A stretch of DNA of 64,000 bases from Takakia lepidozioides (GCA_030704615.1 CM060731.1:25172001-25236000), one strand, 5' to 3'; positions 11,973 through 30,999 are shown, numbered from the stretch's first letter. Program-made: numbers and translations. Notes: generated by a model not told the origin, from the letters alone.

Positions 11973-12672
11973 GTCCAGCAGTTTTTTACGCTTAAAATAT
12001 TTTATCACCTTTTTCGGAATTAGATTCTGCGAGAGATTTTTGCCGTCGGTTGATGGCTCAGATGGTTTCAGTTAATTTAATTTACCAGGGAGGTAATGTG
12101 ACGTCGGTTGATGGTGGGTTTGACGGCTCAGATGGTTTTAGTTAATTTAATTTACCTGCACGGAGGTAATGTGACGTCGGTTGATGGTGGGTTTGACGGC
12201 TCAGATGGCTTCAGTTAATTTAATTTACCTGCAGAGAGGTAATGTGACGTAGGTGTTATCTGGTCCAGCAGCTTTTTACGCCTAAAATATTTTACCAGCT
12301 TTCTTGGTATTAGATTCTGCAAGATATTTTGGCCCTCGGTTGATGGTGGGTTTGACGGTTCAGATGGTTTCAGTTAATTTAATTTACCTGCGATAGTGGG
12401 TTTGACGGTTCAGATGGTTTTAGTTAATTTTATTAACCTGCAGGAAGGTAATGTGAGGTAGGTATTATTTAATTAACCTGCAGGGAGGTAATGTGAGATA
12501 GGTGTTATCTGATCCAGCAGCTTTTTATGCATAAAATATTTTACCAGCTTTTTGGTATTAGATTCTGCTAGATATTTTGGCCCTCGGTTGATGGTGGGTT
12601 TGACAGCTCAGATGGTTTCAGTTAATTTAATTAACCTGCAGGGAGGTAATGTGAGGTAGGTGTTATCTGGGG
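11973..12672. repeat. Complex minisatellite with 73-bp and ~250-290-bp periods
   Basis: A roughly 73-bp unit (CGGTTGATGGTGGGTTTGACGG..CAGATGGTTT(C/T)AGTTAATTTAAT..CCTGC..GGAGGTAATGTGA) is repeated several times, for example from 12103 and 12176. A larger unit beginning TCCAGCAG(C/T)TTTTTA(C/T)GC..TAAAATATTTTA starts near 11973, 12263 and 12512, giving periods of about 290 and 249 bp. Copies differ by small deletions and substitutions. No ORF spans the array. Confidence 0.85.
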
Positions 12673-15340
12673 AAGGTGTAATCTTTCCTCTTATGCACAT
12701 GCTTAAAATATAGTTTGAATATGTGATTGCCATATTTTAATATAGTAATTTTTTAAGGAATTTTTTTACTTGGACTTTTAGGGTGGAGCCAGTATGCGAC
12801 TAGCCGCTTGTTTATAACCCTTAAACGGCCATCGAGCCCGTTTTGGGCTTTTGTCCTCATTTGGAGTTTAATATCTTTTTCAGATTTTGGTGAAATATGT
12901 GCCGTTGAGAGGCCCCAGAAGCTGGCCATCTGTTGCACTTTACAGGTTGAGAAGATGATCTGTTGTGAGGAAGTTTAGGGCTTTGAAGTGCGGGAGGGTC
13001 TACTGGGCCCTTCCCGCCGCTCTCACTTGCTGGTCTCCCGTGGTTTCCTAGCTTCGTCTTTCTTTCGCGCGCTTTGTGTCATGGTTGGGGGACCTTGAAT
13101 GTAGGTATCTGTTGCTGATGTGCAGGTTGTTGTTGCTGGAGTTGCATGCTTGTCTCTCACGCGAGCTCAGTGTGTCTTGCAATTACTTGCTTGATTGTAT
13201 GTTCTATCTTGCTTTGTATGAAACTACATAAGTGCTCTGTCCTGACTCCTCCATAGCTCGTAACAATTCTCTTTCTTTGCATGTTCTCTCGGAGGTGATA
13301 GCCTCATCAAAGCATTGCGGCTGTGTCAGTGGTCGCTTCCATCGCCGGCGCAATCCCTCCTCTAGCTCTGTGCTGCAAGTAATGGGGTCTGGAGATTCCC
13401 CTCCCGACCCACCACCTGCTCATTTAGCCGCAGAGGCTGCTTTTGTCGGTCACTGGCGGAGAGTTTGGGAGGATTGCAAAGCTGCTTGGGGTTTGAACGA
13501 TGACTATCTACTGGAGTTGAAAAGGTCTACACGGGTGTCATGACCATCGTTTCCTGGGCCTGCTAATTTTCTAGTGCATGTTTTGTCCCTGTTTTGTAGG
13601 GCTAATGATACACGTTTGTTTGGTGCCAATGTAGATTTTGTAAGGCCAAATCTGTGCAACCCAAGGGTGTTGCTGCAGATTTTCAGTTGCCTCTGACTGC
13701 AGCTCAAATGTTGTTGAAGGGGATTTTGTAGGCCAGCTTGTGTAGCTGAATGGTTCTGCTACACATTTTGTAGAGCTGCTAGAGCTCAATGGCTAGTGCT
13801 CAAGGCATTAGCAAGGTCATAGCTAGGTAGGTGTCAGCCCCCTTGGATTCCCCCTTGTGTTCATGCATGAGCTGTCAATGGGACAATCATATGGATTCAA
13901 ATCCCACTCATATATATCAGCTCAGGAGGTACAAGGGGTGGTATCTTGTGACAAGGTGGTACCATAAGGCCCAGCTGATTGAGAGCTTCATGCAAAATCA
14001 CAAACACCAGTAGAGTAGTTAAAATGAAAAATGGACCCCCTACACTTTGACCAAGTGTCACGCCTTGATAAGTTGGTCAAATCCCTCCATTTTTGTCTTG
14101 TTGGATGAAGCATCCGAGGGCGATGCACTAGGAGCAGATTCAGCTTAGATGGATATCACCGTCAGTCAATTTCCCAAATTACCAAATCCAATTTAATTTT
14201 TCTTACTAGGCCCCACACTCTACGTTGCAAATTCGCAGATCTGGATGGATTTCCTCCAAATTTTGGCACATAAGTGCAGGAGGTAGGTGCGCTGCTAATG
14301 TCAGGTCAAAATTTCAATTTTTTTTATTTTCCAGCGAGTTATCTGTATTTTTCACTGCAGGGGTCCGTTTTTTCCGAAAAGTCAACGAGGGGTTGTGGGC
14401 GTTTAAGCAAGGCCTACCCAGGCATTTTCTTTGGAACCACCAATGTTAGGATGACATCACCAACATTGGCTTATATGTGGTTTTTTTTAATATTTGGAAA
14501 GGTTCCACAATAGTCGAGAAAAGTGTCATATTTCATCATCAACAAATTTTTTTTTCTGATAAATGTTTATGATTGGACTTTGATTTTGATTTCCATATCC
14601 ATTTGTCTTCAAATAGCCCATTATGGGTGCCAAAGTGGTTATTTTTTCCACATCATTTTTAATGCCTTTAGAGCTTTTTCTATTTTCCAAAAAAAGCAAT
14701 CCACGTTAGTCTAGCATGACTCTTCCAAAGAGCTTCCAAATTCCAGTGACGACTGTTAGGCCGGAGCTGGTTTAACGTAGACGACATACGGGCCATTAGT
14801 CATCGTAGTTTTCTTTCGCAACACAACAATTCCAGAAAAACACACGACAATTTCGGGACAAAAAACCCCCCCTTAAAATAATTGAAACGTTTTATTTTCC
14901 ATTCATGAACAAGGACACAATGGGTGTGATGCTTTGCCAAATAAATGCGATCCTAAAATTGCAAGAAGAACCTACTTGAGTTACTTAAAAAAGCGTTGTA
15001 AGTTCCTATGCAACTCATTTGCATTTGAAAGGCAAACCCAAACACTCATCATATAAAAAATAGATGGACCCACACTGGGGATTGTAGAACAAATTTGACA
15101 TTTATATCGATTCCAAAATACATACGACAACCAATTACCAGTTTGACATCTCATTAGTATGGAGCAACACGGAGCCTTAATATGATTTATCAAAATAATT
15201 ACTCAATAATCGATATATTTCAAATATGTATGATTTATTGAAATAGTCTAACTATTTTTATTTTTATTTTTTTTGAAAACCATAAATAAATAAACCTGTT
15301 ATTCTGTACAACCCAAGACCAAGAAATCGCGGGACCGAGA
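12673..15340. other. No recognisable gene
   Basis: Short open frames on both strands (for example 13232-13543 plus) show no recognisable domain and no convincing splice structure. Around 13750-13900 the plus strand has a tRNA-box-B-like GATTCAAATCC at about 13889, but box A is too far away for a clear call. Confidence 0.35.
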
Positions 15341-15595
15341 AGTGCCACTCTTGGGCTGTGTCTTGGTCCGGAGGCAAAGATTTGGGCCGAGCTATCAGGA
15401 GGATACCTTTTCTTTGGTCTGGACCAAGAAGTTCACGCCAAAAGTAGGTGCCATGTAAGTATATTGGCTGGCTTTGGTCTTTTGGGCTTGGTCCCTAGTG
15501 TAAAGCCCTTGGGACCAATTTTTCGGCCCTCGACCAATAAGAATGCTCAATTTTTGCTTGGTCTTGGTCTTGGTCCCTAGTGTAAAGTGGCCCTA
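15341..15595. repeat. Possible foldback or MITE-like element
   Basis: Begins AGTGCCACT and ends with the near-inverse AGTGGCCCT, and is rich in inverted CTTGGTC/GACCAAG words. The end sequence GGTCCCTAGTGTAAAGTGGCCCT(A/T)AG recurs at about 16230-16256, and a partial copy of the same word is inside at about 15490. No target-site duplication is clear. Short non-autonomous element is the likeliest reading. Confidence 0.4.
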
Positions 15596-23446
<7,851 letters not shown>

Positions 23447-24095
23447 TCTCATATAAATTGAACTTGATTCTGGAGAGCAGGATAGGTATAACAACATATT
23501 GTGCATACATTGTTAATGGCGGCCAAAATTTTGCATGAAAAGAGTTGATGCTTCAAGTATTGTTGCTTGGAGAGGAAAGCACAGAGGTATGACTTAAGTC
23601 TATCGAGTAAACTCTCAAGAGATTGCTTTACAGTTACAGTCTCAGAACTTTTGTTTCAGATTTACTCAACTTTCATACTTTAGAGACTGCACATTCAGTC
23701 AATGGCAGATCCCTTGTTGCTCATGGTGAGATTCTCATTACATCATGAACCTTCTTCCACAGACTGCTTCACATTTATAATGGACAGATACCATCATTTG
23801 GGTTTTTGCATTGATATTAGGCTGAAGCCTTTGTGAGTTACATTGCAAAGAGTTATCCAAAATTAGAAGGTGAAATTGGGGAAACATACTTGAAACTATG
23901 TCTTGTGCACATGTCTTGATCACTAGAGTTTGTACACTGAACTGCAACTATATTACCTTGTAACTATTAGGTTATGGAAGAGTACCCTGGAGATTATAAA
24001 TAAAAATCTGGGGAACGCAGACACATCTAATCCGAAAAAGAAGTTGGAATGATAGATCTTGAGACCTCTTTCCGTAGGGATGTCTTGAACAAAGC
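23447..24095. other. Spacer between convergent HCT and sHSP genes
   Basis: About 650 bp holding the 3' ends of both genes. AATAAA-like words occur near 23999 (plus sense). No other gene is visible. Confidence 0.5.
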
Positions 24096-24887
24096 TTATT
24101 TGACATCGACAGAGCGTGTCAGTTGTTCCTGCCTGTGAGTCTTGGGGACCGTGACAGTAAGAACGCCATTGTCGACCTTGGCAGTCACTTCGTCTGCATT
24201 GGCATTGTCAGCCAAGGGCAAGCGCCTCAGGAACTTGCACTGACTGCGCTCCACACGGTGCCATGTATCAGTGTCCTTCACGTCTTCAGTCCTACGCTCG
24301 CCACTTATCTGAAGTGTGTGGCCATCCTCCACAAGTACCTTCACTTCCTCTTTCCTTAGACCTGTATACAAGTAGCCCGACCTCTTCAGTACTGCTGGCA
24401 GGATCCAAAACAGTAATCTAAATCGCGATGCATGGATTGAAGCTCAAAGCCACTATTTTACTATACGCCTGTACAGACTTGCTCATTTCAGATAAATCGC
24501 AGAGCACTTTTAAAAGACTACGTTCGAATTCGATAAGCAAATGAGTAAGTGCAAGGTGTACAATTATGTACAGAGAACAGTTTGAACATCCAGGAAACCG
24601 CAGCCTTACATGACCTTGTCTGATTGACCAGTCATATCATAGCTTTATAAGATTTAAACACAAAATCCATAGTTCAGGAGTTGAAGTAGTGACTTACCAG
24701 GCAGGTCAGCTTTGAAGACATGAGAATCTGCAGTTTCAAGCCAATCTACACGCGTGCTGGCGATAGCGCGCGCATCCTCTGCAAACGAGCGAGCTGATTC
24801 CTGGTCCCACAACGCACAGGAGTCCGGCTCCGAAAATGGATCCCGCACGCTGCCGAAGCGACGTCCGAAGAACGATTCCAGGGCCAT
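24096..24887 (-). CDS. Cytosolic class I small heat-shock protein (HSP20)
   Basis: ATP-independent chaperone that holds unfolding proteins during heat stress. Minus-strand exons are 24698-24887 and 24096-24361, joined across a 336-bp intron (donor GTAAGT, acceptor TATACAG). The junction rebuilds DLPG|LRKEEV exactly; total 456 bp, 151 residues, the usual class I length. The start MALESFFGRR was chosen over an upstream in-frame codon at 24935 because it matches the class I N-terminus (FFGRR..DPFS..LWD). The alpha-crystallin domain covers about 46-140, with WLETADSHVFKADLPG, ISGERR, WHRVERS..FLRRLPL and NGVLTVTVPK. The C-terminus SVDVK has V-x-V in place of the I-x-I oligomerisation motif. An intron is unusual for angiosperm class I genes. 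Regulation by heat is supported by the promoter elements listed separately. Confidence 0.93.
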
Positions 24888-25091
24888 TGACGATGAATAA
24901 CTAAGTTTCAGACTGCGATTGGTGCGAAAAAGCAAAATTCGAGGCTCGTTTGTGAGGAGGGAAGAAATCAGTTAGCGAGAAAAATCTGAGCTCGTACGTG
25001 CAGCAGCACGTTGATGAAGTATGGTAGTGCAGTAAGTGATCGCAGCGTTTGCACAGAACAGCGTATATGGAAAGTGAGGCAGCATTGCTGC

Positions 25092-25100
25092 TTATATATA
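25092..25100 (-). promoter_or_regulatory. TATA box of the sHSP gene
   Basis: Minus-strand TATATATAA lies about 205 bp upstream of the sHSP start codon and about 28 bp downstream of a heat-shock element, the normal arrangement for a heat-inducible promoter. Confidence 0.7.
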
Positions 25101-25127
25101 CCTAGTTGTGTGTCGGTTTCCTGCTTC

Positions 25128-25135
25128 TTCCTGAA
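25128..25135. promoter_or_regulatory. Heat-shock element proximal to the TATA box
   Basis: TTCCTGAA is a perfect nTTCnnGAAn pair. It is preceded by another TTC, so three half-sites may be present. Expected binding site for heat-shock transcription factors controlling the adjacent sHSP. Confidence 0.7.
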
Positions 25136-25245
25136 CTCTAACCTCCGGGTGCTTCTAGATTTCTCCATAACTCTGCCATCGCCATCGCCACAGGACCGGC
25201 ACGAAGCACACATTGCGACTGTGCGCAATGCTTTGCTCCCGACTC

Positions 25246-25268
25246 TTCTCGAACATAATAGAACGTTC
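25246..25268. promoter_or_regulatory. Distal heat-shock elements
   Basis: TTCTCGAA (25246-25253) and GAACGTTC (25261-25268) are two further HSF half-site pairs, about 150 bp above the sHSP TATA box. They directly abut the left arm of a nested inverted repeat. Confidence 0.6.
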
Positions 25269-25274
25269 ATCCAC

Positions 25275-25560
25275 CGTAAAGGATTTTGGGGGCAGATTAT
25301 GCGTTTTATGAGGCAAATTAAAATGCAGAAGATCGTCGCTCCACGCCGTCCAGGGTGCTGGCGCATTCTGCATTCATAACCGGCAGTTTGACTTTTACCT
25401 GCTCATTATGGCCTGCAGCCAATCAGAGGCCTCGCATAATCTGCCCCAAAAAACCCTTTACGTCAGTTAACGGGCAGGGGTTGGCATATTATGCCTCCCC
25501 CTTCCCGGGCGAGCGTGATGGCGAACGGGGAGGCATAATATTCCAACCCTGCCCGTTATC
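25275..25560. repeat. Nested inverted repeats (foldback element) upstream of sHSP
   Basis: Two hairpins lie side by side. Outer pair: CGTAAAGGATTTTGGGGGCA.. at 25275-25303 against its near-perfect inverse at 25433-25462. Second pair: about 35-bp arms at 25466-25500 and 25527-25560 (GTTAACGGGCAGGG(G)TTGG..ATTATGCCTCCCC against its inverse), separated by a 26-bp loop. A CCAAT word lies at about 25418-25423. The shape is that of a foldback transposon or MITE. Confidence 0.75.
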
Positions 25561-26580
25561 TAGTACAGAAAGAGCATCACGGTTCGAACATCTTGGATGA
25601 TAACTCCAATCGGGATCCAGATGGATGAACAGTATGGGAGCGGGTTCGTCTCCTGGGGTGCTTTCGTGCTTTCCAGAAGCTTCTCGTTCTCTGACTGATG
25701 AACACGAGAGCATTTTATGAAGACGCTGCAGCTTTCGCAAAGGTATGGGGTGGCCGTTTCTTAGGGAAGTGTCAATTCTGCACTCCGAATAGCCGATTCT
25801 GAGTGCAGAATCGGAAGGTGAATAACACAACATTCAAAAATAGAAAATAAGATACATACAAAATTAAAAAAATCAGCCAGCTGAAATCGAATTTACAAGG
25901 ACACAAAAATTGTAGTATTGGAGTTCAAAAACTCCGTTGATTTGTACACCGATGAATTCAAGCCATTGCCAAGAAGAAGCTCCTGAATAAAGCTAAGAAT
26001 TTGAACCCTAGAAGCTCCTGAATCAATGAATCAATAGCCGACAAAAATCACAGTCTTCTAGGATCAATCCTTCTTCGATTTTTTTGCCAAGAGTTAATTT
26101 GCAGAAGCAGCATCAGGTAATTGAAAAATTATGGGACAATTATTGACACCGCGCAAAGCTCGGACCAAAGTAGTTCGTAACTGCATACTGTTCCCCAAAT
26201 TCAACTTCAGATTCTCAATATTTGTCGTCTGAAACATGTGAAGCAATCTGAGTCAAAGGGCATGCTACACAGCTTGTAGGAACCAAATCACTTTGTACCC
26301 CCACAGATACAGCAAGAACTGTTGCATAATGAGACACGCCTCATGCACCAATTATAGGATCCCATGACAAAACAAGAGCACTTGTACCACTTGTGGAGTT
26401 GGTCAGTTGTGGAAGAGACTCGTCTTCTACTTTAATCTTAGCTTTGTGAGCTTGATTAGAAAGATTTTATTCATGCGTCATAGATGCGGCCCAGCTAATG
26501 CCACCTTCAGTATCAGGCTCGTGTGAAACAAAATTCTGAAGCGCCCTCTGAACTACTTCAATATCATTTTCAGTGTCCTA
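25561..26580. other. No recognisable gene; small hairpin
   Basis: TTCTGCACTC (25776-25785) and GAGTGCAGAA (25801-25810) form a 10-bp stem with a 15-nt loop. The remainder is AT-rich with no supported coding region. Confidence 0.45.
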
Positions 26581-26582
26581 CC

Positions 26583-28101
26583 TCATATATCCTTCAACCG
26601 AATCATGGCATGGTAGATTTCTGCCAATGTGTGCAGATAGTCCATAGCAATCAATTTGGTAACACACATTACCCGAGCACTCTTATTCGAAAAGAAGCGT
26701 TTCTCGCAACATGACAAGTGTTCAACTAGCTGTGCTAGCCACTTTGCAATTGTCTTGAGGCCCACGCGGGATTTGCTGTACCACTGCAATCAATGTACAA
26801 CAAATACTATTAGCGTTCAAAACTACCGATTATTCCAAATTAAGCAGAGTTAGCATACTGTAAGTAATCAACAAATGTCCAATGAAAATTATAAGCACAT
26901 ACCATGCCAAGGTCCCAAGAATTTCCATCAATTGCTCGAAGAAAGAGGGGATGAGGAGTGGGCCCCACTTTGGGCGATGGTAAATAAAGTGCGAATGTGT
27001 CATAAACATCTGGAATGGAGGAGTATACAGGCTTCCTTAATCGCTCGGGCTGGTAGTAAGCCAAATCAACCTTATGGTTTTGAGACTCACACTCATCAAA
27101 GTGAACATACTTTCCTCTCATATGAAGAGACTCCAAAACTGAAATCAATATCATGTAGGTTGTATAGCTCTACCTAAGCATAGACGTCAAAGTTCTTATG
27201 ACATAGGAAGGCGGCGGTTCTCAATTGGCAGCCGCGAGGTTGATCACGTTACATATGAGGAAGCTCCAGAAGAGTTTTTTCGGCATCAGTAGAAAGTGTT
27301 TTCGAGACATGTCTCTTACGGCCGATTCCGGCCGCATTAGACTGCTTAACTGCAGTTTCACCTGACTTTCTAACCTTAAGGAACTGTCCATCGTAGAGAA
27401 TGTTGAATTCCTCGGCCGGATCACCAGTTTCTACTGATCGCCGGTCTAATCTCGCACATATCACACTAATGGCCCGCAAGAGATACACAAGCCTGCAGTC
27501 AGTTCCACAAATCTAGTTAGAAGCTGATCACAAAAGAAAAAGATCATAGATGAATGTTTCACTAGGGTAGATAATATCGTCCTTCTTATGCATTTGCAAA
27601 AAGAAGGTGCTGAGAAGGTCGAATAATTGATGAATATCCATTTCAAATATGTCAGCAATCGAAAGGTTTGTGGAGATTTCTACACTTTGCGCCATGCATC
27701 AAATCTATTATATGTCAATTTGTCCATATCCTTGGACTTCCGTTCATCTCCATTGGCCATAATCTCCACCTTGCGCGCATTATTGCGTAGATATCCATGT
27801 CTCCGGCAGGGCCATGAGGCTGATTCTTATCCTGACCACAATCTACAAGTCCATCGTCAAATAGCAGGTCCATGAAACAACTCATTTTCAACGAATTTGT
27901 TATAGCAATCAAGAATTTTGTCAAAATTCTTGTCCAAAATTGGAATGGAAGATTCTTGAACATCATAATGGTAAGCGTTGAGACATTGTTGCCCTGATCA
28001 GCAATAGAAACTGGTGGCAGAATGTTGCTGACATTGCCGAGGATCTCTCGTCCAGACATGATGCAAGCAAGCAGTGATAATGAGCACACACACAACAGCA
28101 A
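26583..28101 (-). pseudogene. Unrecognised multi-exon coding-like locus
   Basis: The minus strand gives a series of protein-like segments in one direction. About 28050-27716 contains SGREILGNVSNILPPVS and WRLWPMEMNGSPR. About 27655-27520 contains DIFEMDIHQLFDLLSTFFLQ and KDDIIYPSETFIYDL. About 27488-27249 contains VYLLRAISVICARLDRRS and EFNILYDGQFLKVRKSGET. About 27154-26850 contains MRGKYVHFDECESQNHK, KPVYSSIPDVYDTFALYLP and LFLRAIDGNSWDLGMV. About 26789-26583 has TIAKWLAQLVEHLSCCEKRF. Gaps could be introns, but I could not build one uninterrupted model. I recognise no family; it may be a transposon-borne gene or a decayed host gene. Confidence 0.4.
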
Positions 28102-28247
28102 AGCGAAAAATTTGAGAGGACCGGGAATGGGGGAGAGTACAGTGGGGAGCAGTGTGACAACAATGTGACGGATACGAAAAGAAATAAAAAGGGGAAAAAG
28201 GAAATCGGCCTAGCTATAGGCAGAAGTGGCCACCCCAAACCTTTACG

Positions 28248-28352
28248 CTAGAGAAGGGGGTGCATTCTGGCACCTTGTTCGTCCCTACGTCTCGGCCTCG
28301 CCCTAGTGACTCACTAGGTGCCAGAATGCGCCCTAGAGGATGTCTTCTCTAG
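28248..28352. repeat. Compact hairpin with three nested stems
   Basis: CTAGAGAAG (28248-28256) pairs with CTTCTCTAG (28344-28352). GGGTGCATTCTGGCACCT (about 28258-28275) pairs with AGGTGCCAGAATGCGCCC (28316-28333). Next to the inner right arm is a 17-bp palindrome, CCTAGTGACTCACTAGG (28302-28318). The stem is long enough to form a stable RNA hairpin if transcribed; a small MITE is the simplest reading. Confidence 0.75.
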
Positions 28353-28690
28353 TACATAAGGTGCTATCCTCTCTAACTAAGAAATCCTGGCCGGGTCTTT
28401 ACGGGACGACAATAGTCTTTATGATCCCGTCATCATTCATGTGTTTTGGAGAGTACGTCATCATGTCAAATTGCTCAAGATGCAAAGGCTGTGACAGAAG
28501 ATCTTCAAGGCTAATCTTCCCGGTAATTTGATAATTTGACTAATTTCTTTTCAGATGCTCTCTCCTTGTTAGACTGAATCATGCATTTCGGATGAAAGTA
28601 AATAAGGGTCCCAAATTCTGGTAGGGGCTATTCCTGAAGGTCAAAAAAAGGGAGAGGATTGGAGCGGTCAATGGGAAGGGGGGGCGTGGG

Positions 28691-29000
28691 TGTTGGAATG
28701 GGTGATCATATGTGAGGCTAGGCCTAGAGTCTAGCATACAAGTAGGATATGTGAGGCGGTGGGCCTCTTTCTACTTCTAAAGCTTTCAAGAGAATTTCCC
28801 ACAACAAGGATCCTCATCCGGATGAGGCGGTGGCACCACCGCCCTAAGAGATAGTATATAAAGAGGGTGAGGGAGCCTACCTCCTCGAGATTCTCTTACA
28901 TCTCCAATTTACTTTGGTGAATGAGAGACACAAAACCAACAAAGACGGAGAAGCACAAGGCTAGTGTAATGCACTACTAGTACCCAGAGCCTAGGACTAA
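28691..29000 (+). mobile_element. Possible solo LTR of a Copia-like element
   Basis: Starts TGTTGGAATGGG and has a promoter-like TATATAAAGAGGG at about 28855-28867 followed by a short leader-like tail, the layout of a plant LTR. No matching second LTR, internal domain or clear target-site duplication was found and the right end is uncertain. Confidence 0.25.
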
Positions 29001-29017
29001 CTATTAGATGGAAGTTG

Positions 29018-30450
29018 TCACACAAAGTTAAGAGAAGGAGGACCCAGTGAATCCATCCTAATTTCGTGCATTACTTGGATTTGGAAAAATAATGTGTCAT
29101 CAATGTCATCAAAGACTTGATTTGTGTCTCTGCTTTCAATGTTGTGGGAAGCATCCACCGGAGTAGCAGCTGAACCCACCCTTCTATCTCTAGTACCCAT
29201 GAGCCACCATTGAAAAATGCAAACCAGGAAGCTTCTACACTAGAAGCTCAATAGCAAATTGCCTTACATTTTTCCTTAGATCAGCCACATGTGTCCTTTG
29301 ACTGATTTCATGTTTCCCAAACTTTGTAAACTTGTCAAATGGCAGCACAAAATATAGGTTGATATTCTTTGTTCTCATGCTCAAAATAGCCTCAAACAAC
29401 TCTACACACTTGATGGGATGGTTACGTGCCACTGTGATTTGGGACAGTGACGAAGGCAAGAGTGCTGAATCAATAGATTCTTTATTGGGGGACCTCGGCC
29501 GACAGTACGTACCATCTGTTGCAGTCCTTATGTTAGACCAATAATTGAAGATCACTTTACCTTGACAAGGTGCCATGTCACTAGTCTTGGTGTGACTTTT
29601 GCTAAGTTCTCTCATCTTGAATTTTCCTCCAGGCGCTAACCTGCTGTGACAGAGACCCTCCCACAAGTTGCCACGCATACCCCCTAATATTCCAATGCCC
29701 AATGAACCCTCGAGAAACTTGCGCACTTCGGAACGACTTGTTTCCTAGCTTATGAACCATTCTCTCCGCCACATACTTGGGGAGGCCCAATGCGTGTGCA
29801 TTGTGATGAAATTTGGATCCACCCTAAGGTGGAGGATGCGGTTGTGATGATGACAAATTATTAAGAGCCAGCTCCAACAAATCCTGCTGATTTTCTGATT
29901 ATTTTTCTAAAACATACCACGGAATGTCACCCCACCTGTGGACGCTGGCCGACACTGATGAGAACACCAACAAGAGATGCAAACACCAAATAATGTTGTA
30001 AAGCAAGTTTTCAATTAGTTCCGAACAAACACCACAATTGCCCATTTCCTTATATTTGTCCTACATGTCATAACGTTGTATTATTTCCACCGCAGGAATC
30101 TCCTTGCATATGGCTGCTCACAGCTTTCCAGCTCCGCAAGGCTGCACATGTCCATGTACATGATTTCATAGCCTTTGCGCTTGAGAACTTCCTACACCAC
30201 AACACAAAAATCTTTATTCAGACATATGCAATAGTTTAGAATGCACATTAAAATAATACAAAGCACAACAACGTCTTGTTTATTCCATAATCCGCGTCAC
30301 AAAAACTCACCCAATAAATATCCCTTTTGGGTGAAGTCACAAGCACCATCTTTGCCATGGATATGTCCCCATACTTCATTTGATTTTCCACATCACCTAC
30401 AATCAAACAACATTGCAAACAATGTGAAATCTCTATCTTTACCCACACAT
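29018..30450 (-). pseudogene. Unrecognised coding-like fragments
   Basis: Minus strand, about 29790-29235: one frame reads GLPKYVAERMVHKLGNKSFR, a neighbouring frame KFLEGSLGIGILGGMRGNLW, ending with HPIKCVELFEAILSMRTKNI, DKFTKFGKHEISQRTHVADL and RKNVRQFAIELL before a stop. Further upstream, about 30190-30100 gives EVLKRKGYEIMYMD after a TAG acceptor-like site and about 30420-30310 gives KYGDISMAKMVLVTSPKRDI. The composition looks protein-like but there are frame breaks and I cannot name a family. Confidence 0.3.
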
Positions 30451-30924
30451 AATAACTAATGTTTTATGTGCATATTTTATGTATTTTGTGGGCCCCAACA
30501 GACTCGCTTGCCCGGCAAGCCCAGCTAACGTAATAGTCTTTCGATCCAGACGAACTGACGTAGGAAAAATTAATGCAGGAGGAATTGAACCTCATGGGTC
30601 TTACCGTATGCGCTGAATTGCATCAATATTCGATTACTTGAAACGAGGGAATTGAGTAGATCATTTCATTCGAAAAGGCCATTGTTTTGGTATGCACAAA
30701 CTTATGCTCGAAATTCCTCTCTTCTTACCCAAGGATGATTAAATAAAAACTGAGATTTTTTGTTATTTATTTATTTATTTATAATCTCGCCATGAGGCGC
30801 CGGGCACAAAGCTCAAGGGACACTACCAAAAGGTCGGTGAGTATGTGGAGATCATTGACATGGATTTGATGAGCATGATGATGGCTCTTGTTAGTGGGAG
30901 AAGATTATACGACACCCGACAAGG

Positions 30925-30995
30925 TACCAGGATTCAAACGCAGAATCACTTGGGTGGCACTAAGTGCTCTATCCAATTGAGCTACCCATTGGTGG
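30925..30995 (-). repeat. tRNA-like sequence (tRNA pseudogene or SINE head)
   Basis: On the minus strand a perfect polymerase III box A, TAGCTCAATTGG, is followed after about 35 nt by a box B-like CGTTTGAATCC. The GCTC..GAGC D-stem is intact, but the anticodon and T stems do not pair properly and the acceptor arms do not match. It is therefore a decayed tRNA or a tRNA-derived SINE head rather than a working gene. Confidence 0.5.
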
Positions 30996-30999
30996 TAAT

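Noticed and set aside
25011-25379. 122-codon plus-strand frame upstream of the sHSP
   Set aside because: It overlaps the sHSP promoter, heat-shock elements and foldback arm and has no motif.
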